Notes: a model not told the origin generated them from the letters alone. 64,000 bases of DNA from JBBDXA01 sp040902585 (GCA_040902585.1 JBBDXA010000228.1:1-64000); one strand, 5' to 3'; numbered from the stretch's first letter, positions 50,071-58,394 are shown. Numbers and translations: made by a program.

Positions 50071-50739
50071 CTATCGCATGTTGAGCATGTCCGGATTGAT
50101 GGCGCCGAGCCGATCCGATTCGAGCCATTCGATCGAGAGAATCTGCCAGGGATCGCCGGTGAAGCGGACCCAGGTGATCATCCATCGCGAAGGGAAGCTG
50201 CCGGCAGAGGTTTCGGTGCGGACGTCGAACAGCGTGCGGGCCGCGTTGTCGCCGCGCATCTCCGCTTCGATATGGAGAATGACCTGCCGCTGGATTACGA
50301 ACTTCCCCGCCTCCCGCCGAAGCCGGGCAACGATGGCAGCATCGCCGGTCAGCCAGGGACCGCTGGGGACGTTGACGGTGATGCGACTGTCGAGCCGGGC
50401 GGCGAAGGCATCGACGTTGAGCGGCGCGGTGGTGTCGAGAAAGCTCTGCGTTTCAGTGATGACCTCTTCGCGTCCGGTCTGCACCATCGTCGCGGCGACC
50501 TGCACCGCCAGCGCCGCGAGGATGAGCACGAGCGCCGCCGTCGCCAGCTTTCCCGCACCTCGCTGCCTTGCGATCCACGCCAGCACGATCGCCGCCGCCG
50601 CCAGGGAGAGCGACAGCGGCCAGGGATTTACCAGGAGGAAGTGCGAAAGCATGGGCGGGTCAGGCAGGTGCATCAGGGAATCATCCGCTGCATGCGGGTT
50701 CATTTCAACGTCATCTTCAGGTGAATCACCCGCAACCAT
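50071..50739 (-). CDS. Membrane-anchored protein with SnoaL/NTF2-like domain, uncertain
   Basis: Up to 222 residues. Two hydrophobic segments (LSLSLAAAAIVLAWIA and ATAALVLILAALAVQVAATMV) precede a soluble domain with ETQSFLDTTAPLNVDAFAARLDSRITV, LRREAGKFVIQRQVILHIEAEM, ARTLFDVRTETSAG and WMITWVRFTGDPWQILSIEWLE, a pattern suggesting an NTF2-like fold. The start is uncertain: 50739, 50703 or the Met at MHLPDPP are all possible. The function is unknown. Confidence 0.55.
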   Translation of the reverse strand: MVAGDSPEDDVEMNPHAADDSLMHLPDPPMLSHFLLVNPWPLSLSLAAAAIVLAWIARQRGAGKLATAALVLILAALAVQVAATMVQTGREEVITETQSFLDTTAPLNVDAFAARLDSRITVNVPSGPWLTGDAAIVARLRREAGKFVIQRQVILHIEAEMRGDNAARTLFDVRTETSAGSFPSRWMITWVRFTGDPWQILSIEWLESDRLGAINPDMLNMR

Positions 50740-50801
50740 CGTGCAGTTTCAAGCGGCCTCCGCAATGCTTCCGATAACAGACATGCGGAGGATCGGTCAA
50801 C

Positions 50802-52730
50802 ATGGACGTAACTTTCTCACTCAACCTGGCGGCCTTGGGCCAGTCGAATCCTGCATTCGCGGCTCGGCTGGCGTCAACGGAGCCTGCGAAGCTCGACTGG
50901 CTTGCCTCGCGCGGCGGGCCTTTGACCGCGTCCCTTTCCCGCGGCGAGCGCACCGTCAGCTACGCCAGCCGATTCGATCCCAGCGCCGAAGCGGAGAAGC
51001 TCATCGCCCATGTGGACCTGTGCAAACACGCCTGCGTCGCGATGCTCGGCTTCGGTCTGGGCTACCACGTGGACGCCATCGCCCGGCGCATCAGCGAGGA
51101 CAGTCTGCTGATCATCTTCGAGCCTGATCTGGCCGTGCTGCGGTCCGTGCTCGAACGGATTGATTACACGAAATGGCTGGGGCGAAGCTGCGTGATCTTT
51201 GCGGATAGCTCGACCGATCGCGCCGCCCTGCTCACGCGCGTCGAGCGTGATGCCGCCCTGCTCACGCAAGGCACCGTGATCGTCACGCATCCGCCCAGCC
51301 GCTCGCTGCATGGCGAAGCAATGCAGACCTTCGGCACGATGCTCACGGAGGTGACTTCCTTCTGTCGCACCAACGTGGCCACGGCCCTGGTCAACGCCAC
51401 GCGCACCTACAGCAACCTGTCGCGCAACCTGTCGCACTATGTCGCCGGCGCGACGACGAATGATCTGCATCAGGCCGCGAAAGGTTTTCCTGCCGTGTGC
51501 GTCAGCGCGGGCCCGAGCCTGGCCAAGAACATTCAACTGCTCGCTGATCCGAAGGTGCGACGAAACATCATCGTCATCACCGCCCAGACCACGCTCAAGC
51601 CTTTGCTCGACCGCGGCATCCGTCCCGACTTTGTCACCGCGCTGGACTATCACGAAATCTCCCGCCGCTTCTATGAAGGGTTGCCCGAGCTGCCCGATGT
51701 CACGCTGGTTGCCGAGCCTAAGGCGAACCCGACAATCCTCGACAGTTTCCCCGGCCCGGTGCGCCTGACGCAGAGCGGGTTTCTGGATGTGATGTGCGGG
51801 CCGCTCAAGCGCGAGCGCGTGCCCATCGCCAGCGGCGCGACCGTCGCGCATCTGTCCTTCTATCTCGCCCAGCATCTGGGCTGCGATCCGATCATCATGA
51901 TCGGTCAGGACCTGGGCTTCTCCGACGGGCTTTACTACTGCCCGGGCACGGCGATTCATGATGTGTGGGCGAATGAACTGGGCACGTTCAACTCGCTGGA
52001 GATGATGGAGTGGCAGCGCATCGTGCGCCATCGCAGGCATCTTCAGAAGTTCGATGACATTCACGGCAAGCCGATCTACTCCGATGAGCAGATGGTCACT
52101 TACCTGAAGCAGTTCGAGCGTGACTTCGCGCGAGCGCCGCAGCTTGTGCTCGATGCGACCGAAGGCGGCATGAAGAAGGCGGGCACCACGGTGATCGCGC
52201 TGGCCGAGGCACTGCGACAGTACGCGACGCGACCGGTGCCGACGCTGCCTTTGCCTTCGCGGCAATTCGATCCGGATCAGCTTGAGGCGGCGGTGAACGT
52301 GATCCAGCAGCGCATCGGTGATGTGCATGAGTTGGATCGAATTGCCGAGTCTTCACTGCCGATCTTGAGACAGATGCTCGAACACCAGCGCGACGGCAAG
52401 CGGTTCAACAAACTCTTCGCCCGCCTTCAGGCCAACAAGGAAGAGGTCGACAAACGGTCGCTGACCTTCGGCCTGGTGAACGATCTGAACACCGTCGGCG
52501 TGTTCCGCAGGGCCCGCGCGGACCGGGCGATCCAGTTTGATGAAGCTCACGAGACCGATCCGCTCGCCCGCCAGCGCAGGCAGATCGAGCGCGACATCGA
52601 CAACATCGAATGGCTGCGTCAGGCCTACGTCGAGACGCTTGGCATCTTCGAGGCGGCGCTCGAACGAGCGGTGACCCATCGCAACGAGAGCGCGGCCGAC
52701 CTTCAACCCACCAGCGCCACCACGGCGTGA
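50802..52730 (+). CDS. Motility-accessory-factor (Maf) type glycosyltransferase, DUF115
   Basis: 642 residues; GGAGG precedes the ATG. The MAF_flag10/DUF115 core is recognised by FPAVCVSAGPSLAKNIQLL, the strand GIRPDFVTALDYHEISRRFYEGL, GATVAHLSFYLAQHLGCDPIIMIGQDLGFSDGLYYC and an N-terminal MLGFGLGYHVDAI. In Campylobacter, Clostridium and others, Maf proteins transfer nonulosonic acids to flagellin. The C-terminal 150 residues are helical. The next gene follows at once and is probably cotranscribed. A role in flagellin modification fits the presence of fliM 8 kb away, but is inference. Confidence 0.88.
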   Translation: MDVTFSLNLAALGQSNPAFAARLASTEPAKLDWLASRGGPLTASLSRGERTVSYASRFDPSAEAEKLIAHVDLCKHACVAMLGFGLGYHVDAIARRISEDSLLIIFEPDLAVLRSVLERIDYTKWLGRSCVIFADSSTDRAALLTRVERDAALLTQGTVIVTHPPSRSLHGEAMQTFGTMLTEVTSFCRTNVATALVNATRTYSNLSRNLSHYVAGATTNDLHQAAKGFPAVCVSAGPSLAKNIQLLADPKVRRNIIVITAQTTLKPLLDRGIRPDFVTALDYHEISRRFYEGLPELPDVTLVAEPKANPTILDSFPGPVRLTQSGFLDVMCGPLKRERVPIASGATVAHLSFYLAQHLGCDPIIMIGQDLGFSDGLYYCPGTAIHDVWANELGTFNSLEMMEWQRIVRHRRHLQKFDDIHGKPIYSDEQMVTYLKQFERDFARAPQLVLDATEGGMKKAGTTVIALAEALRQYATRPVPTLPLPSRQFDPDQLEAAVNVIQQRIGDVHELDRIAESSLPILRQMLEHQRDGKRFNKLFARLQANKEEVDKRSLTFGLVNDLNTVGVFRRARADRAIQFDEAHETDPLARQRRQIERDIDNIEWLRQAYVETLGIFEAALERAVTHRNESAADLQPTSATTA

Positions 52731-52745
52731 TTGCGACGCATCCTT

Positions 52746-54425
52746 ATGAAAGCCATCGCCCTCGTTGCGACCAATCTGACGCAAACGCCGCTGGGCCTGC
52801 GGTCGAAGCTGACCTACGAGCTCGGCGGCCTGAGCGTCCTGCAACACACGCTCGCGCGCCTGAGCCGATGCGGGACCATCAAAGAGATCGTGCTCGTGCA
52901 TCCGGCTGGACAGGATCCGCTGGCGCTTACGGGCGACAACATCAACGGCATGCCCATCGCGGCCTTCCCGTACGACGCGGCGCTGGACGGCGATCCGCAT
53001 CACACCATGCGCATGGCGGCTCGTCGATGGTCCCCTTCAAGCTGGCGCGGCGGACTGGGCGCGACGACCTGTTACGACGAACTGCTGCCCGCCAATCGCC
53101 TGAGCCTGGCTGCGAAACATCACGGTGCCCAAGCGGTGCTGCTCGTCGGCGGCGACTGGATGCTGGTTGATCCCGTGCTGTGCGATGAAGTGATGGCGCG
53201 GCATCTGGAGTTTCCCGATGCGATGAAGATGGTTTTTACGCAAGCGCCGCCGGGGCTTGCGGGGATTGCGATGAATGTCGAACTGCTCGCCAGTCTCGCG
53301 GAGAACGCCGCGGGCTTGGGGCAGATGCTCGGCTACGTGCCGTCGCGACCGCAGGCGGACCCGATCGGGCTGGATGTGTGCGTGCAGGTGTTGCCGCAGG
53401 TGCGCAGCAGTCCGTGCCGATTCATCTTCGATACGCCGCGCTCGGTGGCGATGATCAAACGGGTCGCCGATCAGTCGCGCGATCTGAACAGTCTTGATGC
53501 GCAGGTCACCGCGGAGCGCGGCACGAAGGCGTGGCGGGCGATCGAGCGCGAGATGCTGCCGCGCGAAGTGACGATCGAACTCACGCCCCGCCGCGAGTTG
53601 CATGGTCGCCTGACGCCGCAACATTACATCGCCTTCGATCGCTCGCCGATGGAACTGCCTCTGGCGCGAAGGTTGCTCGAACAGATCGGCGATGCGGGCG
53701 ATGTGACGGTCACGCTCGGCGGCGTCGGTGATGCCCTGCTGCATCCGCAATGGGAAACGATCGTCCAGGCGGCTCACGATGCGGGCGCATTCAGTGTGCA
53801 TGTGGAGACGGATCTTCTGGTAGACGAAGCGTTGCTCGCGCGACTTTATGACTTACCGATCGACATCGTCAGCGTTCGCCTCAACGCGGACACGGCTGCG
53901 ATGTACGAACGCACCATGGGCAGCGATCGCTTCAGCCAGGTCGTGCAGAATCTTCAATGGATGCTCAACGAACGCCAACAGCGACTGCTCGGCGGTGATG
54001 AGCCGCGACCGCGCGCAGCTCTGCCCTGGATCGTGCCGCGACTGACCAAGACGGATGAAACGCTGACCGATATGGAAACATTCTTCGACCGCTGGATGCA
54101 CTTTGCGGGTCACGCCTTGATCGAACCGGCACGTAGCGGGCGCGGCTACCACCGCGACCTGTCACCGGCGATGAGTCCCGTGGCGATGGCGCCGCCCAAG
54201 CGCGTCGCCTGTCGTCAGCTCGAGCGACGCATGACGATCCTCGCGGATGGCCGCGTGGCTCTTTGCGATCAGGACTGGCTGGGTGATGGGGCGGCGGGCG
54301 ATGCGAGTGTCACGCCGCTGCGCGACATCTGGCAGGCGATGAATGAAACGCGCACGGCGCATGACAGCGGCAGGTGGTCGCAGCTTGCCCTTTGCGGCGG
54401 ATGTCAGGAGTGGCATCGGCCTTGA
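52746..54425 (+). CDS. Nucleotidyltransferase-like protein fused to a cysteine-less radical-SAM/SPASM-like domain
   Basis: 559 residues from the ATG at 52746 (MKAIALVATNL), 15 bases after the Maf stop. The first 230 residues resemble SpsF/cytidylyltransferase folds (LGLRSKLTYELGGLSVLQHTLARL, KHHGAQAVLLVGGDWMLVDPVLCDEVM). From about 275 the order of strands is that of radical SAM enzymes (REVTIELTPRRELHG, VTVTLGGVGDALLHPQWETI, GAFSVHVETDLLV), and the end is SPASM-like (ACRQLERRMTILADGRVALCDQDWLGD and CGGCQEWH). The C-x3-C-x2-C loop expected after IELTPR is missing, so it cannot bind the usual cluster. It may be a glycan-pathway protein that lost radical chemistry. Confidence 0.65.
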   Translation: MKAIALVATNLTQTPLGLRSKLTYELGGLSVLQHTLARLSRCGTIKEIVLVHPAGQDPLALTGDNINGMPIAAFPYDAALDGDPHHTMRMAARRWSPSSWRGGLGATTCYDELLPANRLSLAAKHHGAQAVLLVGGDWMLVDPVLCDEVMARHLEFPDAMKMVFTQAPPGLAGIAMNVELLASLAENAAGLGQMLGYVPSRPQADPIGLDVCVQVLPQVRSSPCRFIFDTPRSVAMIKRVADQSRDLNSLDAQVTAERGTKAWRAIEREMLPREVTIELTPRRELHGRLTPQHYIAFDRSPMELPLARRLLEQIGDAGDVTVTLGGVGDALLHPQWETIVQAAHDAGAFSVHVETDLLVDEALLARLYDLPIDIVSVRLNADTAAMYERTMGSDRFSQVVQNLQWMLNERQQRLLGGDEPRPRAALPWIVPRLTKTDETLTDMETFFDRWMHFAGHALIEPARSGRGYHRDLSPAMSPVAMAPPKRVACRQLERRMTILADGRVALCDQDWLGDGAAGDASVTPLRDIWQAMNETRTAHDSGRWSQLALCGGCQEWHRP

Positions 54426-54435
54426 TGAACAGTCT

Positions 54436-55656
54436 TCAATCCACCATCGCCTCACTGTTGACGTGTGGCTTACTCAGCGTCCCGCTGCCCGTCAGCTCCA
54501 GCATGCGATCCAGCGCGACCAGGGCCCACTTCTTCACTTCATCCTTCACCGTGATCTGATTCACCACTTTGCCCTTTACCAGATTGTCCAGCACGTAAAG
54601 AATGTGCGGCAGATCGATGCGGTACATCGTCGTGCAGAGGCATTGACAATCTGAAAGGATGCGCACTTCGACGCCGCGGGCCGCCGCCTCTTTCGCCAGG
54701 CGGTTGACCATGTGAACTTCCGTGCCGATGGCCCAGCGCGTGCCGGGGGCCGCGCCGCGGATGGCCTTCATGATGCCTTCGGTGGAGCCGGTCATGTCCG
54801 CCTTCTGCACCACTTCGCAGGCACACTCGGGATGAACGATCACCGTCACATCCGGCCAGATCGCGCGGACCTGATCGACATGCTCCGGCCTGAAGAGCTT
54901 GTGAACCGAGCAGTGTCCCTTCCAGAGAATGAAGGTGGAGCGCTCGACATCGTCGCGCTGGAGTCCGCCGAAGCCGTCGGCGTGGCGCGGGTCCCACAGG
55001 CACATGTTCGCGTGGATGTCATAGCCCATCGCCGCGGCTGTGTTGCGGCCCAGGTGCTGATCCGGCAGGAATAGAATCTTGATCTCTTCATGCTCGCCCC
55101 TGGGCACGGTGCCGCCCGCGAGTGCCCACTCGAAGACACGATCGCAGTTGCTGCTCGTGCAGACCGCGCCGCCATGCTCGCCGCAGAAGGCTTTGATCGC
55201 AGCCGACGAGTTCATGTAGCAAATCGGGATGAAGCGGACCGCTCCCTTCGTCCCTTCGTCCCTTCGTTCCTTCGTCGCTTCCGCCAACTCCGCCCACGCC
55301 TCCAGCGTCTCATGATGCGTCGCCATGTCCGCCATCGAGCAGCCCGCGCCCAGGTCGGGAAGGATCACGATCGTGCCTTGCGGGGCGAGAATGTCCGCAC
55401 TTTCAGCCATGAAGTGAACACCGCAGAAGATGACGTACTTCGCACCGGCCTTCTTTACTTCGTCCGCCGCGAGCTGACTGAGCTTGAAGCTGTCGCCGGT
55501 GAAGTCGGCAAACTGAATCACTTCATCCTGCTGGTAGTGGTGGCCGAGGATGACGAGCTGGCCGCGCAGTTCAGCCTTGCGCTCGCGGATGGCCTCGGCG
55601 AGCTGCTGGTCCGTCATGGACGTGTACTGCGGTGGTAGCGGGGGTTGCCAGAGCAT
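54436..55656 (-). CDS. nadA: Quinolinate synthase NadA with a repeat-derived loop
   Basis: 406 residues; GGAG precedes the ATG. NadA condenses iminoaspartate with dihydroxyacetone phosphate to quinolinate in NAD synthesis and holds a [4Fe-4S] cluster. LGHHYQQDEVIQFADFTGDSF, FCGVHFMAESADILAP, CYMNSSAAIKAFC, TSSNCDRVFEWAL, VHPECACEVVQKAD, TGSTEGIMKAI and DCQCLCTTMYRIDLPH are family motifs and contain the cluster cysteines. Residues about 127-138 (KERRDEGTKG) are translation of an octamer array in a loop. NadB and NadC are not in the window. A perfect TATAAT lies upstream. Confidence 0.95.
   Translation of the reverse strand: MLWQPPLPPQYTSMTDQQLAEAIRERKAELRGQLVILGHHYQQDEVIQFADFTGDSFKLSQLAADEVKKAGAKYVIFCGVHFMAESADILAPQGTIVILPDLGAGCSMADMATHHETLEAWAELAEATKERRDEGTKGAVRFIPICYMNSSAAIKAFCGEHGGAVCTSSNCDRVFEWALAGGTVPRGEHEEIKILFLPDQHLGRNTAAAMGYDIHANMCLWDPRHADGFGGLQRDDVERSTFILWKGHCSVHKLFRPEHVDQVRAIWPDVTVIVHPECACEVVQKADMTGSTEGIMKAIRGAAPGTRWAIGTEVHMVNRLAKEAAARGVEVRILSDCQCLCTTMYRIDLPHILYVLDNLVKGKVVNQITVKDEVKKWALVALDRMLELTGSGTLSKPHVNSEAMVD
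55244..55275. repeat. Octamer array CCCTTCGT inside nadA
   Basis: CCCTTCGT three times, then TCCTTCGT, in 8-base phase. Translated on the minus strand in a surface loop of NadA. The unit is eight bases, not seven, unlike most arrays in the window. Confidence 0.88.
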
Positions 55657-55702
55657 CTGATCTCCATCGGGCCGGGCCTGATCGGTGTTGTGTCCGGGCA
55701 GG

Positions 55703-55708
55703 ATTATA
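55703..55708 (-). promoter_or_regulatory. -10 box of nadA
   Basis: TATAAT on the minus strand (ATTATA on plus), 47 bases upstream of the ATG. No good -35 match is seen at the right distance. Confidence 0.4.
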
Positions 55709-55746
55709 GGGGCGAACGCCGCAGGATTCAGGTTAACGATCGCAGC

Positions 55747-56196
55747 CTAATAAGGCCGCTTCGCGTCGCGGATGAACTTGATGGTGTAACCGATCACCAC
55801 CAACAACATGGCGAAGAAGGCGATCACGGCAACGAGATTGGGGCGCCCCGCCAGCCGGGCGGAACGGGCGTCACCTGCGAAGAACTGCACGCGGACTTTC
55901 TTGGTCTCTTCAGCTTCGCTCAGATCCCAGTCCATCGGCAGCGTATCCGTGAACTTCACGGTCTTGCCGCCATCGTCGTAGGTACATTGCAATCGCTGTC
56001 GCATCTCCTTCGCGCCGTAGCGGCCGGTGCTTACGGAGACCACTTCAAACGCCACCACATCAGCCTGCACCGTCTTGCCCCAAGCCATGTATTTCAGCTC
56101 TTGACAGGAGGCGTACATGGACATGAAGAAGACCAGCACAATCCCAGCCATGATTTTGAAGTTGCGGGTTTCTTCGTCAGCGTCCATGAGTGGCAT
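55747..56196 (-). CDS. Membrane protein with DUF3592-like domain
   Basis: 149 residues. The first helix is FKIMAGIVLVFFMSMYASC, then about 75 residues of beta strands in which a Cys pattern and YDDGGKTVKFTDTL occur, then a C-terminal helix LVAVIAFFAMLLVVIGYTI. Two helices enclosing a small beta domain is the DUF3592 plan. The function is unknown. It lies between nadA and the polysaccharide locus on the minus strand. Confidence 0.6.
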   Translation of the reverse strand: MPLMDADEETRNFKIMAGIVLVFFMSMYASCQELKYMAWGKTVQADVVAFEVVSVSTGRYGAKEMRQRLQCTYDDGGKTVKFTDTLPMDWDLSEAEETKKVRVQFFAGDARSARLAGRPNLVAVIAFFAMLLVVIGYTIKFIRDAKRPY

Positions 56197-56260
56197 GCCT
56201 CCGTTGACACCTGAACGGTGCCGGAGCCTGCATCATATCTCAGGGTGTGAATCAGGCGAG

Positions 56261-57205
56261 CTACGCCACGCGATCGAGCGAAAGGTCGAACACGGGCCCG
56301 GCATCGGCCATCGCCTTCAAATCGCTCAGCGCATCGGCAATCGCTCCCCACCGCGCGGGCTTGGACATGATCCTGCTCAGATTCCGCTCCGCTGATTTCA
56401 GCCCTGTGTAGGTTCGCAAGCGCCCCGTGAAACTCAGCGGCATGCGCGGCATGTCAGGATCAAACTCCCACGGATGAAAATACAGAATCGCCGGTCGCCC
56501 CTGTTTGGCGGCCTGCGCCAGGCCCTTTTTCATGAACCACAGCGGCAGCAGGCGGAAGTAGCCGCCGCCGGCGACGGGGAGCTTGCCGCCGCGGCTGCGC
56601 GCCAGGGGCTTGAGCAGGCCGCCGGGCGACCAGGTCAGCGGCGGGACTTCCAGCAGCTTCGGGCCATCCGGCCGACCCCGCACCCAAAATGGTCGATCCG
56701 GCGCGGAGGGCACGCCGTACCAAGGGTGTCGCACAGGGAAGATCGAAGCGTCGTACTGAAAGCCCGCCTCGGCGAGCACGTCGATCGCCCAGGCCGTCTG
56801 CGGGACGATGCTGAACGTCGGTGCCCGATAACCGATGACCTGCTTGCCGGTCTGGTCTTCGAGCAGCGACTTGGAGGCAACGAGGTCTTCGCGGAAGGTA
56901 TCGGGCGTGAGCCGATGCAGTCGATCATGCATGGAACCGTGACTGGCGATTTCGTGACCGGCTTCGGCGATGCGGCGGACCATCGCCCGGTGACGCTGGG
57001 CGACGTGGCCCAGGATAAAGAATGTGCCCCGCTGATTGTGCCGATCAAAAAGAGTAAGCAGCAGGTCGATATTCCGCTCGACCCGGCTGGGCCAGTTGTC
57101 CCACTGCTCGCGCGGCACCCTGCTGTAGGCCGCCTCGATGTGAAAGTACTCTTCCACGTCGATACTGACGCAATGCAGCGGCGAATTATTGGAACTGTTG
57201 GACAT
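56261..57205 (-). CDS. Polysaccharide deacetylase of the XrtA-associated type
   Basis: 314 residues. NodB-fold deacetylase removing acetyl groups from N-acetylated glycans: VSIDVEEYFHIEA gives the first Asp pair, AGHEIASHGSMHDRLH the His motif, GYRAPTFSI the Arg loop, and LYFHPWEFDPDMPR the C-terminal DUF3473-like segment seen in exosortase/XrtA-type loci. The ATG at 57205 is followed five bases upstream by a GGGGTCA array. No exosortase gene is visible. It is divergent from wzm. Confidence 0.9.
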   Translation of the reverse strand: MSNSSNNSPLHCVSIDVEEYFHIEAAYSRVPREQWDNWPSRVERNIDLLLTLFDRHNQRGTFFILGHVAQRHRAMVRRIAEAGHEIASHGSMHDRLHRLTPDTFREDLVASKSLLEDQTGKQVIGYRAPTFSIVPQTAWAIDVLAEAGFQYDASIFPVRHPWYGVPSAPDRPFWVRGRPDGPKLLEVPPLTWSPGGLLKPLARSRGGKLPVAGGGYFRLLPLWFMKKGLAQAAKQGRPAILYFHPWEFDPDMPRMPLSFTGRLRTYTGLKSAERNLSRIMSKPARWGAIADALSDLKAMADAGPVFDLSLDRVA

Positions 57206-57210
57206 TGGGA

Positions 57211-57403
57211 AGGGGTCAGGGGTCAGATGCCAGAGGCCTGTCTCATACTATGATCGGCCACGACCTACGCTTTCGTAAATACGCAACCGCAACTACTCCT
57301 GATCGCCAAACAGTCGCCTACCGACCCGCAACCTTGGTCCCCTGACCCCTGACCCCTGACCCCTGACCCCTGATTCCTGACTCCTGACTCCTGACTCCTG
57401 ACT
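57211..57403. repeat. Inverted heptamer arrays GGGGTCA / CCTGACC in a divergent promoter region
   Basis: Left block 57211-57238: AGGGGTC twice, AGATGCC, AGAGGCC. Right block 57334-57403: TTGGTCC, CCTGACC four times, CCTGATT, CCTGACT four times. The blocks are inverse complements, so each of the two divergent genes has CCTGACC-type units just upstream of its ATG. Confidence 0.93.
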
Positions 57404-57409
57404 CTCCCC

Positions 57410-58279
57410 ATGCTCACCCGGATGATCAAAGAACTTCGCGAGTACCACGAACTCCTGTTCGCGCTGACTTATCGCGACATCCGCGTGAAGTACAAGCAGG
57501 CGGTGATGGGGATCGCGTGGGCGTTTTTCCTGCCGGTGCTGGCGATCGCTTCGGGCATCGTGTTCCGCGTGGTGATGTCGATCTTCAGCGGCAAGCCGCT
57601 GGAGCTGGCGTCGATCGTGGGTGTGATGGTCAAGAGCGTGCCCTGGATTCTCTTTGCCGCGATCGTCGGCGGCGCGTCCAACAGCCTGATCGCCAACATC
57701 GGACTGATCACCAAGATTTACTTTCCGAGACACATCGTCCCGCTCTCGGGCGTACTCTCGGCCTTGTTCGACTTCCTCATCAGCGTCGCCGGCCTCATCC
57801 TTGTAATCACGCTGATGGTGGTCCTGATCCCGATCGCGAATCCTCAGCCCACTGGCGAAGCAGCCTCGTTCGTCCAGACGACCAATCCGACCGGCGTGAC
57901 ACTCTCCTGGAGCCTGCTGCTCGTGCCCGTCGTGATCGGCCTGCTCGTCATCATGGCGACCGGACTGGGCATGTTTCTGGGCGCGGCCAACCTGTTCTTC
58001 CGCGATGTGAAGTACATTGTCGGCGTCATTCTTCAGTTCGGCCTGTTCTTCTCGCTCGTTTACTTCACCTACGAAGAGCTCGGCCAGTATGGCTGGGTGC
58101 TGCTCCTGAATCCCGTCGCCCCGCTGCTCGAATCGCTGCGATGCCTCGTCGTCAACGGCGCGATGGATCCGTTCCTCTGGCCCTGGGTCGGCTATAGCAC
58201 CATCGTCGCCCTGCTCGCCCTGCTGCTGGGCAGCATCTTCTTTGAAAAGGCCGAGCACCTGTTCGCCGAATATGCGTGA
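57410..58279 (+). CDS. ABC transporter permease for surface polysaccharide (Wzm-like)
   Basis: 289 residues. ABC-2 type permease with six predicted helices; the N-terminal ELLFALTYRDIRVKYKQAVMGIAWAFFLPV is characteristic of polysaccharide/O-antigen exporters, as is FFRDVKYIVGVILQFGLFFSLVYF in the second half. It pairs with the Wzt-like ATPase downstream to move an undecaprenyl-linked glycan across the inner membrane. The ATG lies six bases after ten CCTGACY heptamers, and no Shine-Dalgarno sequence is present. Confidence 0.92.
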   Translation: MLTRMIKELREYHELLFALTYRDIRVKYKQAVMGIAWAFFLPVLAIASGIVFRVVMSIFSGKPLELASIVGVMVKSVPWILFAAIVGGASNSLIANIGLITKIYFPRHIVPLSGVLSALFDFLISVAGLILVITLMVVLIPIANPQPTGEAASFVQTTNPTGVTLSWSLLLVPVVIGLLVIMATGLGMFLGAANLFFRDVKYIVGVILQFGLFFSLVYFTYEELGQYGWVLLLNPVAPLLESLRCLVVNGAMDPFLWPWVGYSTIVALLALLLGSIFFEKAEHLFAEYA

Positions 58280-58282
58280 GGA

Positions 58283-58394
58283 AAGGGCCAAGGGAAGAGG
58301 GCCAAGGGCCAAGGGATTGCGGATTGAACCTATTGACCAACAAACTCCCAAGCTGATAGCTGATAGCTGATAGCTGATAGCTGATAGCTCAAAC
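58283..58394. repeat. 112-bp heptamer array filling the wzm-wzt gap
   Basis: Sixteen heptamers without loss of phase: AAGGGCC, AAGGGAA, GAGGGCC, AAGGGCC, AAGGGAT, TGCGGAT, TGAACCT, ATTGACC, AACAAAC, TCCCAAG, CTGATAG five times, CTCAAAC. It begins three bases after the wzm stop and ends two bases before the wzt ATG. It joins the GGGCCAA, GGATTGC and AGCTGAT families. Confidence 0.95.

Noticed and set aside
7666..58394. Repeat arrays as CRISPR
   Set aside because: Units are 7-9 bases, contiguous and without spacers, and no cas gene is present.
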